Part shown: positions 42,863 through 55,137 of the stretch, in pieces | How positions within the stretch are numbered: the stretch's first letter is position 1 | How the letters are laid out: each line of letters starts with the position of its first letter | Assembly (NCBI GenBank): GCA_973895155.1 | Contig: OZ316896.1 | Location: forward strand, 7,192,001 to 7,256,000 | DNA from: Marsupella aquatica | Lineage: Eukaryota; Marchantiophyta | Direction of reading: 5' to 3' | Length of the DNA stretch: 64,000 nt | The notes under the pieces: model-generated | Database searches by the model: none | Told to the model about the DNA's origin: nothing | Seen by the model: the letters and a program-made list of their open reading frames with translations, nothing else | Translations under genes and position numbers: made by a program

Positions 42863-45605
42863 CTTTGGGGGCTTGTCGATCACCCGACATCTCCTCGTTG
42901 CCTATAGGTTGAACCGTTCATGCTTGTAGTGTACCGGCCACTCCGCCAGTCTGAGTCAGCGCGTGTCAGTGGCCGCTTCCCTAAGTTCGTTATACGGACC
43001 CGAGGGAGGGGCCCCTCCACGTTCGCAACCCGGGCATGCGAATGGCGACACGCCGCCAGTCCGAACATGAATTCCCCTTATTGACTAATGATTTTCTACT
43101 CATAATGGTTAACTAAATACTGTTGTTATGCTAATAACGGCGGCCTAAGATACCCCTAACGCGCATGCTAAGCGCGGTCTAGACTGAATTACTCATTACT
43201 CGCCATACCGGCGGCATCACACGTTTTGAACAAGGAATAGTAAGAAAGACGTTTTAAGTGCTATCGGAGTAACTAGGTTTTAGGAACTTAAGTAGGTAGA
43301 ATAGGAAAGATAGTGGAATGGAAGGTTACTGAGTTCTAAGCAAGTGACAAGGTACAAGAAAGGTCTTTATGATGGGGCATACAACGTTCCGTCCTTATTT
43401 AGAATAGGCGACTATTCCGAGCCGGAGAAACAACCCGACACTTGAAGTCTTAGTTTTGGTTCAGATTTTTCCCATAGATGCTAGGAGGTCCCTAGAGCAC
43501 CCCTGAAAAGTTAGATGTCAAGTGGGATCTCAACCTAGGGTTTCCTTGTGTTTTGGTGCGACTTAAATTAACAAAATAGCGGGTCCCGGGAAAAATAGAT
43601 GATGAGTAAATTTAGGAGTTCCAAGTTTGGAAGTGGGTTAAATATGGTCCACTCTATCCCTGGAAACTTGTGGTAGAACCTGGGTATCTTTGGTTACTTT
43701 TTGGGAGCATCTCAAAGTTGAGAAGAATTTTGGAAAACATAATAATTAACCCACTTTACCTAATTTTATAACATCGGTGATAAGGTTTTGTCTAGATATT
43801 AGTAAACCAGGACATAGTCCTATGTCTAGAGAATCTGTAGATCTACTTAGAAGTCATTTTGGACTCATGTGTGATTTGTGGGGGCATTCCAAAATAGCCA
43901 TTCGAATCCAACAGAAAATGATGTCTGCTGCCATTCGAATCCAACAGAGAATGATGCACTTTCAGATTGAATTCAAGAGAGGAAAATGGCTGCAAAAATT
44001 GATGTCCTTATCAAATTCTTCATAAGAAACGTGAGTATAATGAAAGTACTCTCCCCTGGTGACACCTGGAATCTCCATAAGGGGCATGTAAGGTAAGTGT
44101 AATCGGGTCGCCGCTTACACCCGCTTTACACCAAAAACAGGCCTTGGGAGAATGGGCATAACTTTGGCTAGGGGTATCCGTTGTGGCCCAAAAAAATTTG
44201 TGCTGAGTTAGGGGAAGGTAAGGCACCCCTTGGTGAAGGTGGAAACCCAGAAAAAGAGTCACTCAAATATATTTTTAGCCGAGGCCATGAGGGGGTCCCG
44301 ATAGCTTGCAAACCAAAGTCGGCATAGGGGAATGACTACCAAATTTAGGGGCTGACCTTTCTTGCACCCATACTACTTTAGTTAGGCTCTAGGGAAGGGT
44401 AATTACCTTTGTTCAAAGATGTAAGGCCATCATGTTAAGAAAAGTAAGTATAGGGGGTAGTTTAGTTTGGGTAGTTAGTAAAATAAGGTCATCTTTGACT
44501 AGGCACAACTTGAGACTCACTCACTCTTTTTGCGAGATTTCAAGTGGGTTGGGAAGCTGGTGAGGAGGACCATAAGTGGGAGCAGGTTTGGAGGTCAAAT
44601 CATGCAACTCATGTGTGGCATATTCCAGGGCTTGGAAGGAGTCCAAACAATAGGTTGTAGGGTGGGCTACGAACTATAGAGTTGGACTTTGTGTGTTAGG
44701 AGGACTTGGGGGAGGAGTAGTTGGACCCCAGGTCAAGCTTGGTGTGGTGTGGAAGGAGAATAGTATATAAGGAGTAAGTTTTCATTTGTTAGGGATCGGG
44801 AGTCTCATCTCTTAAGTGGAATCTCTACCTTGCCAAGGTAGGGCTAAGCTTGAGAAGGGAGAGGTGGTCCATGCTTAGTGTGGAGAATGTGTAGTGAACT
44901 TTTGTTATAAAGGTGATGCAATAAAAGAAGACTTGTCAATCTTCATTGTGACCATTAAGTGTGAGTGTATTTGAAGTATATGAGAGCAAGAGAAGAGTCC
45001 ATGCTATGATGTAATCTTGGTCTAAGCTTGAAGGGGATGTGCTAGTACAAAACCAAGGCCAAGGAGGCAAGGTTAAGGTAGAGCACTACTTTGAGACTTA
45101 GAAATGATTATAGCTTGAGGGTGGAAAGTATTTTTCTTGGTGTGTGGTGTTAACAAGAAGTAAGAACAAGAGGAAGAGTCCTTAGATAGAGGAGCCTTCT
45201 CTAGAGCTCAAAGGGGATGTGTGGACCCAAACCAAGGCCAGGGGGCAAGGTTGAGGGGTAACACTACTTTGAGGGTCTTGAGGAGACTTAAGCTTGAAGA
45301 GGAAAGTACTTTGGTTCTTGGGTGTTTGTGTGAGAATCTACTCTAAGGTGACAGCTTGGAGCGGAGATCCCCCTTGCTGATCCTTGGAGTAGAGGAGAGG
45401 GGAAGGGTGTGAGTACAAAAGTAGTCAAGGGGACTACCTCTCTAGAAGTGGAGAGTTGAAACTACTTATGTATGGAGTGATTAGACATTGTAGGCACATT
45501 TTAGAAGTTTTGTCAATCCTTTGTGACCCTGGTATGATATGGAGCAGGTATTAGGTAGTCTTTTGGGGAGAAAAGCCGCTTAAGCTCCTTGACAAGTGTT
45601 TGACA

Positions 45606-48600
45606 TCCTGTCTAATCCTGATTTGGTTATAACCAGAGTATCCATCCATGAATGAGTATAGTTCATGACTAGCTACCATGTCTAGTACCATATCAGTAAA
45701 GGGCAAGGGAAAATGGTCCTTCAACGTGGCCTCATTTAACTTCCTATAATCTTGACAAACCCGAATCTTGGGTTTACCATCGGGTCCAGCTTTCTTGGGA
45801 ACTATCACAATTGGAGACACCCAGTCTGAGTGTAGGACTGGAGTGATGAATCCGGCTTCCACTAGCTTGTTGATTTCATCTTTGATCATCAGGGAATACT
45901 TAGGGTTCATCCTTCGAATTGGTTGTCGAAATGATTTGGCCCCTAACATGAGATCAATTTGGTGTTCTCCTAATTTTGGATCTACTCCCTTCAGGTCTTG
46001 ATAGCTCCATGCAAACACATCCTAAAATTCAATCAGTAATTCACTGATTTCTTTCTCAAGCTCAGGTGCTAGGTCCCGTCCCAAGTTTAGTTCCCTTCCT
46101 TCTCCTAAGTCGAGCTTTCGATATTGCCGTGCTTGGATCATATTAATCTGCTTCTTCAAATTCGGGTCCAGCTCAGTTTCCAGCCTCTCTAGTCTCATAC
46201 CTTCATAAACTGGAATCTTGGTTGCACTAGCCGAGTAGGTTGACTTGATTTCTTCCTTGTTATCCGCAGACTGTTCCTTTGCCGGTCTATTTGGTTTTGA
46301 ATTGGTGGTCGGCTTCCCTTCCTGACTCGGCTCTGGGTTGTTTTTGTGCATCTTCTCCATCCTTGCTTCTTGGGTTTCAGGCCGTTGTGCTCTTCCGGCT
46401 TCTAGTAGGGCCTCAATTTGTTCTGCCCTCGTGATCGGCTTGTACGCCGATCCCTTGGTATTTAATTTACTGCCGATGGTAGATGGCGTTGTGGATTCTG
46501 CCAGCTCTGCCACAACGCCTGAGGAAAATCCATTGTTTTCGGTGCCACTCCCCACTTAGCCGTTTCATCCAACTGGTCCACCTCTTGTGCTTCCTCTGGA
46601 ATTGAAGCTAGAAAGGTGTTTCTTCTTCACATTCTTCCAAGTCATCCTCCATAGGTTCTTGCCATAGTCCGCTGGGGGGTACTTCTGGTCCGAAGACACT
46701 TTCTTCGGTTAGGTCAGTGAGGCATTCTAGCCAACGTACCTCATTGGCTGACTCCAATCCACTGTCGTACCCGTCTACCTCCCTGATGCTTCTCCTATGG
46801 TCATCCTTGGTGTCCCAGGATACCGTGATAGAGGGGGTCCCAAAAGTGAACTCCTTCTTACCCCAATCCTCTATTACCTTGGCTAGGTACAGCCATGGCC
46901 TGCCAATCAATAGTCGGAACGACGTAGGGTTTACCGGCTTCATCACTACATAGTTAATGCTAAAGAAGATACCTCCTATCTCTGTTTTGATGCCGGTTAA
47001 CACTCCCGTGGGAATGACCTGATACCCATTTGCCATGTTCAACACTCTTCCAGTCATCTCCGGTGTTAGACCCCACCCTTTTGTTGTGGAATCAATCATA
47101 ATACATACCCCTCATCCTCCATTGATGGGCACCCATAGTAATATTTCTCCTTGAATCATTAATGGTAATGCTGGGGCTCCTTGATCTTCTTCTATCATCA
47201 ACACATTGGATCTGGTTGCTACCTTGGGTAATCTTGGCTTGCCGAGGATGGCCTTCCTTAACTATTTCCGAAAGTACGGGCTATTTTTCAACAGTTGACC
47301 TACTATTGCCGAGACTCTAGATTCTAGTACATCTTTAGCCACGTCATAGGGGACTATCGGCTTCTCTTCTGGCGGTGTCTCCATATTGGCTTCGGCCTGT
47401 TTTTTCACGCTAATTTCCATAGCCTTTGGATCCTCCTAAGCAAACAATGCTTTTGCTCGTTTCACATCCTTGGCTATGGCTTTGGTATTCTCCAGGGTTT
47501 CTAATTCTCGCAATTGTTCTTTAACACTAGCCATAATAGAGGGGTAGAACAACTTAGGGTGATCTCGATTGAAGTCGCTGTCCTATGAAGGATTGGGCTC
47601 ATTGGTGGGCTCATGGCTTACCTGCATTGCTGGCGCCTTTCCTTCTCCTTCCGTTGATGTTGACGAAGAGTCGATCTTCTCTTCTTTAACCTTCCCTTTA
47701 TTTTTGGCCAGCCCATCCCACCTTTCCTTCCTTCTGGTGGATCGAGTAGAGACTTGGTAGCAATTTATGATCCAAATCCTCTTCTGAGAATGTTGATAGG
47801 GCCTCGGCCTCATCATCAGATGGTCCGTTTGCCATCTGAGTTCAATATGGTTGATTTGAACTCCTCCTGGGGTAGTTCCTGGCGGCAAGACCTTGACTGG
47901 CAAGAGTTTATGATTTGCGGCTAGTCCTGCTAACCAAGTAGGACATTGTCCTAGCATGTGACCCTCCTATCGGCATCCCATACATAGCTGAGCTGGTTGT
48001 CCATCACCTTGTTTGCGGGCATTCGGGCATTCTCTAGCAAAATGGCCAGGTTGACCACAATTATAGCATGCCGCAAATCTTTGTACATTCGGCCTAGGAG
48101 GTACTGACGGATTCTGAATAATCCGAGGATACATCTCTCCCGGATTGTTCCTTAATCCTGACCAGAGAGATGCAGGTTGGTTGGATAGGTCTCGTGCTCC
48201 AGTCTCACTGATGCCAAAAACACTATCAGCGGCATCCCCTAGAAAGTATTCTACTTCTCCTTGACACGGTCTGATCTCAGCTATATGCCGAACATGACTA
48301 GTAGTGAGTTTAGGACATGCACCTTTATGGTGTCCGGTTTTATAACATAAGGCACACCATACAAAGCTATCTTCCAGTACTACTTTCTTCTTTGGCTTTA
48401 CCTCTGCTATTATAGCCTTAAGTTGATCGGTAAGAGCCACAATGTTATCTGGCATTTTAGCCTCTAGCTTGACTTTGAACTTCCCCCTCCTTCTGCCCTT
48501 CTTTTTCCTAGATTTCTCTTCTTTAGAACTAGAAGATGACTCACTCTTGCTACCTCCACTATCCGAGCTTGAGTTATCACTTCTTGACTTCTTAGAATGT

Positions 48601-48970
48601 TTCTTTTTCTTATCTTTTTTCTTATGGGGTGATCCTTCCTCCGATGAGGAACTCTCAGATTTGAGCTATTTCTTTCGGCTTGTGATATCTGCATTAATAT
48701 ACAATTGAATATCTCTAATTGCCTCGGCTAAAGTCTCTGGGTTCTCCTTCCTAATTGCAAAGCTTATCTTTTGTGGCAAAGCATTCACCAACCATTGAAG
48801 TTGCATACCTTCAGATGCATTGGTCTTTGTACATCTTACCAGCTTTTGGAAGCGTTGCAAGAACTTCCTGAAGGATTTGTTCTCCTTGAACCAAAGTCGT
48901 CCCAACTTTAACACTGCTAGCTCTGAGGTTCCAATGGGTCAAAACTCCTTGACAAATAGTGTTTTGAAGG
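45606..48970 (-). pseudogene. Family A gag-protease-RT (copy A4), broken
   Basis: Read from 48970 leftwards: gag capsid end (LGRLWFKENKSFRKFLQRFQKLVRC; WLVNALPQKISFAIRKENPETL), a Lys/Ser-rich linker, then three zinc motifs: CALCYKTGHHKGAC (about 48350), CYNCGQPGHFAREC (about 48040) and CMGC..EGHMLGQC (about 47970). Then the protease region with the DGG..VCIMIDST context (about 47100) and LLIGRPWL, a long acidic linker, and RT from 46018 (MFAWSYQDLKGVD, KIRVCQDYRKLNEA, FMDGYSGYNQIRIRQ) until the D3 insertion. Stops and frameshifts lie near 48660, 47960, 47580, 47100 and 46600. Its 5' side at 48970 abuts the LTR of A5. Confidence 0.8.
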
Positions 48971-49819
48971 TGTGGTGCGTCCCATGGCTCCCTAAACCCA
49001 AGAAACCCCCCAGCTCAAGCCGATTCCCGCAGGTTTTGCGCTTGGCAAGGCCGTTTCCGCAGCTTAGCGGCATGGGACGCTGCTAACCTTCTACTACTAC
49101 TATTAACACTTTACACACATATACTGGACAGATCCTTCATCGGGTCATGAGATACGTAGCCGGCCTAATCTAGGCCTTCCCTTGTCTTCCCCTCTGTCTT
49201 GTTAGGTATATTTGGATTCCGCCGCCGGAATGATCCCCAATAGGCTTGGTTAAGCCGCTAAGACCTCTCTCAGCTCGACACATCCAACTCTCACTTGCTA
49301 CTTCCCTTCATTGATGTGGGCACTCTTCACACAAGTTAATGCGACACACAAATAGCAAAATGACTCCTCTGACTGAGTCATACCATGCACTTGCCATACA
49401 AACAGTACATCTCATACACAAGCTCTGTGAACTAAGCCGTGAGGCCAACTCTATTCAGCTCTTAGGCATGAGGAAACATGAATATACACAAGGGTCACTG
49501 TATGACTAACCGAGAGCTTCTCTTACTACTTGATCCCAGCCCGGCTGGTGCAAACTAAAAACTTGCTAAAGAAGAGGCCCTGAGCTCCCCGCTGCCCAGG
49601 TACTTATCCTGGTAGTGGATCCGCCTAATTCTTTGCAGCGTAAGCCTAATCTACCTAACAGTAATCTACTTGCCCGGATCTACCTATGTACAGCAAGGCA
49701 GGAGCACAAGTGTTGCTCCTACCAATGGAACCGCAATCCCACTAAGCTAAGTGTCAGGGCCGCTCCTGGTCCTGATCCTAATCCTAAGCTTGGAGATCAG
49801 CGCCCGCCCTGCCCACTCA
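48971..49819 (-). repeat. Family A 3' LTR of copy A5
   Basis: 849 bp; on the plus strand from TGTGGTGCGTCCC to GCCCACTCA. It contains the TTCCGCCGCCGGAA hairpin near 49218. It follows ORF3 of A5 and directly abuts the gag of A4 on the left, without a PBS there. Confidence 0.85.
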
Positions 49820-49872
49820 CGCCTCCTCCCTCCACGTTCGCCCTTCCTAAAAGGAACGGCGCCCTTGCACCA

Positions 49873-52800
49873 TCACGACACCGGTGGTGGATCCTCAATG
49901 GACGCCCCCAACGCTTCCTCCTCAGCCACTGCCGTAGGTCCGTTTTCTGACAGATTACCTGGCCTTGACTGAGTCAACTCTCCATCGGCCTGACTGGGTC
50001 CACCATCGGTGTCGGCATCGGCTCGGGAATCATTATCGGCTACGGCCTCAGCCTCGGCTACGGTCTCCCCGGCCTGCTCAAGAGGCGGATCTGGGATACC
50101 GGCCTCATTACTGAGTAGTTCTGCTTGGGCCGCACCATCCCCACCTTTGATGATAGCGGGATCTATTGCCGTGTTCATGCCGGAGGTTGGTGCTGGGTCT
50201 ACCTCCTTGGTCACCACGGCCTGTGGAGTCGGATTACTCCTTGACCCTGAAGGTTTCCGCTTCTTCTTCTTTTCTGGTTCGGCAGCTGGTCCCTTCCCCT
50301 TCCCACTTACTTCCGGCACTGGTGCAGGTGGCGCGGCTTTTTCTTCGGCCAGTACCACTCCTGGTAACTTGGTTGCCCCAATTGGAGTTGGGCCTGATGA
50401 AGACAAGCACTTAAATACTGCGGCTTGTTTCTTCAGCCGCTCCGTTTGGTTGTCGGCCCGCCGCTGGAGGTTCTCCATCTTCCTCGTGATTTCCTCCAAC
50501 TCCTCCTGGGTCTCATCCAGGTCCTTGCGCGCCTCCTCTAGTTCCTTCTGGGCTTCCTCCCGTTCTTTCTTCAAGGTAGCCCTCTCCTCCCGGGTTGCTC
50601 TTAGCTCTTTGTCGAGTTCTGCAATGATGACAGACTCCATCTGATTCATCTTGGCATAAGTCTGATCGAGCATCTCGTCCTTCTCCCTTAGGTCGGCCTT
50701 GAAGCTGGCCATCAGGGACGCAAGCTCCTGCTGCAGCGCCATAATCCCTTGATAGGATTTTCCTAACTCGGCCTCCTTCTGCTCAAGGGCTCCGCGGATT
50801 TTCTCGAGCTCCCCTTTCAACGCCCATTCCTTTCTTTGGGTCTCCGCCATGGCCCGGCTATTGGCTGTTATGTGGGCCTCCTCTGCATTCCTCAGCTCTT
50901 GCTTCCACTTCTCCCTCTCTTTGATCGTATCGGCCAACTCTCCCTGCGTCTGAGTCAGTTTATCCTTGATATTCTGATTATCAGCCTGCGCGGTGTCCAA
51001 CTGCCCCTGCATGATGTTCAGCTCATGCCGTTTAATCCGCAGTTCATCTTGGGCTTTCTTGGCCGCCCTTAGATCTTCAATCTCGGCTTCCATCCTCCTA
51101 AGCCGCCGAATGACCTCGTCCTTCTTGCTTCTCTCTAAAGCCACCGCTTCTTCTAATTGGTGCTTCTCCAACTGCTCCCTATGGAAAAAGGGTCCTACCT
51201 CCAACTCCTCTCCAAAGATGCCGAGCGCAAGTTCCCCACACATCTCACCATACTCCATGGCTCTATTCTTAGCGTAGGTGGAGTAAGTAGAAGTGATCGG
51301 CATCGCCCATCGCGGCCTCTGCTCCCAAGCCGTCTTGCGGATCTCTTCAATCATGGCTAGAGGTTTGCTTCCTTTTTCGGCTAGCCACCTGATGTCCTCC
51401 GGCCAATCTCCTCCTGGTAAATCCTTTTCCCTAGCCAGGGCTGCCTCCTCTTTTTGCCTGATTCGCTCCTGAAATTCCTGCGCCGTCTGTTTTATGCCGT
51501 CAAAGCTCGGGGGAGCAACATCTGGTGGGGGAGACTCAGGGCTACTCTGCTGGTTGGGGTCCCCTCGTACTACCCTTGGAAGTGTGGGGACAAACCGGCC
51601 ACAGGTCCTTACTCCTGGAACATGATGGTCTGACCCATAGCCGGAGTTATCATGGCTGAAGTCCTCCACTGCCTCCTCTACTTCTTGGACGTCCGGCTTC
51701 TCCCTCTCCTCTTCGTCGGTAGGAGCTTCAGGCAATTCTGCCTCAGATTCAGAGCTTGAGACTCCCACATACATTCGAACTCCTGGCTTGGATTCCGGCC
51801 TGATTCTCTCCTTGTCTCTAGCAAAGGGTTTTTCTCTTGTAAGCCGGTGTAAGCCTACCTCTGGAGTAGTGTCCTGCATTGTTGTCGTTGCCGTTGTCGT
51901 TGCCAATGCCGATCTCTTTTCTTTCTCCAGTAGTTTCAGCAGACTCTGCATGCCTGGTTTCTGCATCGGCAAGTCCTCCTTCCTTGGTCTAAACACCTGC
52001 TCGATCGTAGGGCTAACAGGTGGTTGAGGCTTCTCTGCTATCGGCCTCGGTGCTGGAGCTTCCTCGGGTGCCCTTACCTGCAAGGGAAGTACTGGGGCAA
52101 AAGTCTAACCTCTGGCATACCGGCACAACAGCGGCATGTGATAGCCAAGCCGCGACACGCTCCCCATGCCGATTACTTGCTGCTCCTCTTTTAAGATCTT
52201 CTTCAATTGGTTGAGGAGGTACCCGTTGTAGTCCCGGCTTGGGTCTGGCCTCTCTGCCAGATAGACCTGTGCCTTGCCGATCTCTGCCCTCGGCAAGTTA
52301 CAATGCATGGTCACCCTCAAGAAGTCGATCATCTCTCCTATGTGCGGGTTGGTGCAGGTGTTCCGGAAGAAGCCATTCTTCATTGATGGCCCGGGGAACG
52401 ACCGGAACTCCTTGTCAGGCAAGGTCTTCCTGGTATCAACTTTGGTCTTATTGCCTATCGGCAAGCCAAACACCTCGGCAATCACCTTGGGAGTAAGATA
52501 GAAATCCTTCCCATATATCCTCGTGCAATTGGTCTCGGGTTCCCATGACCCCACGAATTCTAATAGGTCTGAATCCGGCACCTTCGGCTTCAGCCATGGT
52601 AATCTTACAAAGGCCTCTAAGCCGGATCCGACCATAAAGCCTTGGTACTTCTTGGTCTGCATGGCCGTAAAGCATGCATCCTCCTCCCGTGCAAAATGTA
52701 GTTGCACCTCTACTGGTAGGGTTGCCGCCCAGCCCTTCCAGGTGTCATCCCTGGTTGGAATGGCCTTGATGGGATCAACCTCCTCCTCTTCGGCTTCTCC

Positions 52801-53514
52801 CTGCCTCCTGCTCTGCTGCTCGGCTGGCTTCTTTGGTGCCGCCGACCTCGTTCTTTTTGCCGGGGTGGCTTCATCGTTGACGGCTCCCTTCCTCTTCATC
52901 TCTGCTGCCGTGGAGGTTTCTCCTAACACCGTTGCCTGGGTCCACCTTTCCGTGCTACCCTTCAATTCCCAGTGTATGTCGTTGCAGTTCTTGATGGCCT
53001 CTTGGATGCCGACGACGCTGTCTTTGCAAAACAGAAGATCGTCGAGCTGATTGGAAGTAGGAGTCCACAAGAACTCGTCCTTGATGAGTTCACCTCCTAA
53101 GAAAGCCGTCTTCTGCAGCTCCCACAATCGAGCGAGCTCCTGCCGTTCTCGAGCTGCCCTTTCTGATTCCTTGTCCTCGTAAGTCTTGATGTACTCAGTT
53201 GCCCGTTCGAACAGGCATCCCCAGAAATGTGCCGCTTGATTGACGTTGCTCATACCCTCCTTAGGTCGATCGTCGGTATCTATTCTCTCCCCGAGTGCTT
53301 GCCTAAGCAGCTGATAGTAGTTGGCCTCCCGTAGTTGTCTGCCTAGTTCGTGCTCGCAAATGAGCCACCATCTCCTACAAGCGCTCCTTACCCCTCTCCT
53401 CTTCCGGTCCTTCCTCCCGTTGATCCTTCCTAGCTGCCGACGCTTAGCGCGCCCTAACCCTAATCGAGTTTTCACCCCCAGCGTCCTTACCTCCGGCCTC
53501 GGCCCGGGTTCCAT
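49873..53514 (-). pseudogene. ORF3 of family A, copy A5, full length with one nonsense codon
   Basis: 1,214 codons in one frame from MEPGPRPEVRTLG to the stop. The only interruption is TAG at 52105-52107, where A1 has CAG (Gln) at the same place (RYARGQTF). Domains as in A3: helical N-terminus, NLS-like PAKRTR, globular domain with NGFFRNTC, acidic linker, coiled coil (about residues 740-1000) and basic KKKRKP. It sits between a gag fragment and the 3' LTR in an element that has lost the rest of gag and all of pol. Its sequence is very close to A1. Confidence 0.8.
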
Positions 53515-53617
53515 AGTTGTCCCTAATTGTTTATATTTTCCTTGTTTTGTCCCTATACTAAGGTGTTTCTAGGGTGCCTTCTTGCTTTACCCACTTAACT
53601 GGCCGAGTGATTCCTGT

Positions 53618-54123
53618 CTAGGCATCACAGAAGGAATGCCAGATGGCTTGATCTTCCACATTCAATGCTCTATACCAAGGCCTAGCCTCACCCTTGAACA
53701 GGTCGGGAAGAATTTTCATCTTAATGGCTGATTCTCCATTTGCTGCAGCGGTTCCTTCAAAGTCATCCAACCATTTGTCTGGATCCTCATCTCCTCTCCC
53801 ATGAAATGCCTTGTAATGAATGCGCAACCGTTGGCACAGTCTGGTTCCTGGCCTCTCTTCTGGCCGTGCCTCCGGTTCCCCCATGTCGGTTGGGGACTCA
53901 ATTCTCCTTACCGACTCTTCTTCTGGTATTTCTTCTTCGATGCCACTTTTAGTTACGAAGCTACTAGCTCTTTCTGCCCCTCTCAGTCACTGTGTATTAT
54001 GCCACCCGGCAAGCTGTTGCAGACGAGCTCTCTCCCGTTGAATCGCTCTTTCCTCCCTTGGCGTAGGTTCAGTCATTACCTACGCTTCCTTCCTAACTTC
54101 ATATCTCATGGCTTAAGAAATGC
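53618..54123 (-). pseudogene. gag N-terminal fragment of copy A5, fused to pol 3' end
   Basis: Read from 54120: TEPTPREERAIQRERARLQQL, then a frame break near 53900, then MGEPEARPEERPGTRL...YKAFHGRGDEDPDKWLDDFE and LFKGEARPWYRALNVEDQAIWHSF. It runs straight into CTGTGATGCCTAG, which is the end of pol in A2 and A3 (CTATGTGATGCCTAG). The internal deletion therefore joined gag to the pol stop at a short shared GTGATGCC. Confidence 0.75.
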
Positions 54124-54145
54124 CCCCTCCATCTAGTGCCAAAAA
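54124..54145 (-). promoter_or_regulatory. Primer binding site of A5
   Basis: Minus-strand TTTTTGGCACTAGATGGAGGG next to the LTR end; one base differs from the A1 and A6 PBS (TGGCGC). Confidence 0.55.
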
Positions 54146-54476
54146 TGTGGTGCGTCCCATGGCTCCCTAAACCCAAGAAACCCCCTTGCACAAGCCAATT
54201 CCCGCAGGTTTTGCGGCTTAGCGGCATGGGACGCTGCTAACCTCCTTCCACTAACATTTTACACACATATACTGGACAGATCCTTCATCGAGTCATGAGA
54301 TACGTAGCCGGCCTCTACTATGTCTTCCCTTGGTCTCCTCTCTTGGTCTTCCTTTAGGTATGTTTGGATTCCGCCACTAGAATGATCCCCAACTGGCTTG
54401 GGTAAGCCGCTAAGACCTCTCTCAGCTCAACACATCCAACTCTTACTACCTTGCTTACTCCCTTCTCTTGGTTGAT
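54146..54476 (-). repeat. Truncated family A 5' LTR of copy A5
   Basis: About 331 bp of the LTR 3' end, broken at about 54476 where sequence changes to an AT-rich stretch. The TTCC hairpin near 54370 is decayed (one stem base changed). Confidence 0.75.
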
Positions 54477-55137
54477 GTAGTTTGTTATGAAGAACCAAAA
54501 ACACACTTAAAGGTCTTCAAACTCGGTATTCGTTCCCGTAAAGAACAAGATGGGGTTGGTTTGATAGATTTAAACATCAATAATAAATTTAAAATGTTTT
54601 CCACACATAGTAATCAAATTTGATTACTTTACTAAGGTATTTTGAAGATCGCTCCACAGCGGTGAGTAGTTTTCAATGTTAACTCAGCATCATGTAAACA
54701 TAAATTAATGAAAAGGAAATGATTAAAAAAATACACCAAAAATATCTTAAAGTATGTTAAGGGAGTCTGGAATTGACCAAGGTTTCTCCTTAGACATAAG
54801 TCAAAATGAAAAGACTTAAAGATTCGAATCCATATTGCTTTTCAAGTCTAAAATGCTTACTAGAGTACTTTTTTAAAGTGCCGTCAACACGTCTTGTCTT
54901 TTCTTTCTAAGTGGTACTCAAACAAGATCTAAAAGGTAGCTACTTCAATATTTAGATGGTACTAAGCAACATGAAAGAAAATCCATCGATTTCAATGAGA
55001 CTTAAACTCAATGAGTTAACTCTAAGAACTCAAGAGATTGCAATGAGTCACCAACAAGGAATTTGTCATTACAACTCAAAAGATTTGCACAAAAGGAATT
55101 TTACTTCTTGTGTTATTAATCAGAGATAGAAACACAA
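54477..55137. other. AT-rich unassigned segment
   Basis: About 660 bp between the truncated A5 LTR and the truncated gag of A6. No coding frame, repeat or element end was recognised. Confidence 0.4.

Larger units (their letters stand above)
39223..43221 (-). mobile_element. Family C unit, copy C2, inside the D3 LTR
   Basis: 3,999 bp with the same ends as C1: TGTCACGTCG at 39223 and GGCATCACA at 43221. The flanks GCTTTT (left) and CGTTTT (right) rejoin to the D1 sequence CTTGAAAGCAAAAAA on the minus strand, so the target duplication is imperfect. It contains one long minus-strand ORF, a TATA box (42856-42862) and the 3' LTR-like region. No gag or pol. Confidence 0.75.
39169..45605 (-). repeat. 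Family D LTR, copy D3, inserted in RT of A4 and interrupted by C2
   Basis: Read on the minus strand it starts TGTCAAACACTTG (45605) and ends GCCATTCCACA (39169). It is flanked by TCCTG (45606-45610) and TCCTA (39164-39168), a 5-bp duplication with one G-to-A change. LTR length is about 2.44 kb after removing C2. It carries the TATATACTA-type promoter at about 44761-44770 and blocks homologous to D1 and D2 throughout. No internal coding region, so it is a solo LTR. Confidence 0.75.
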
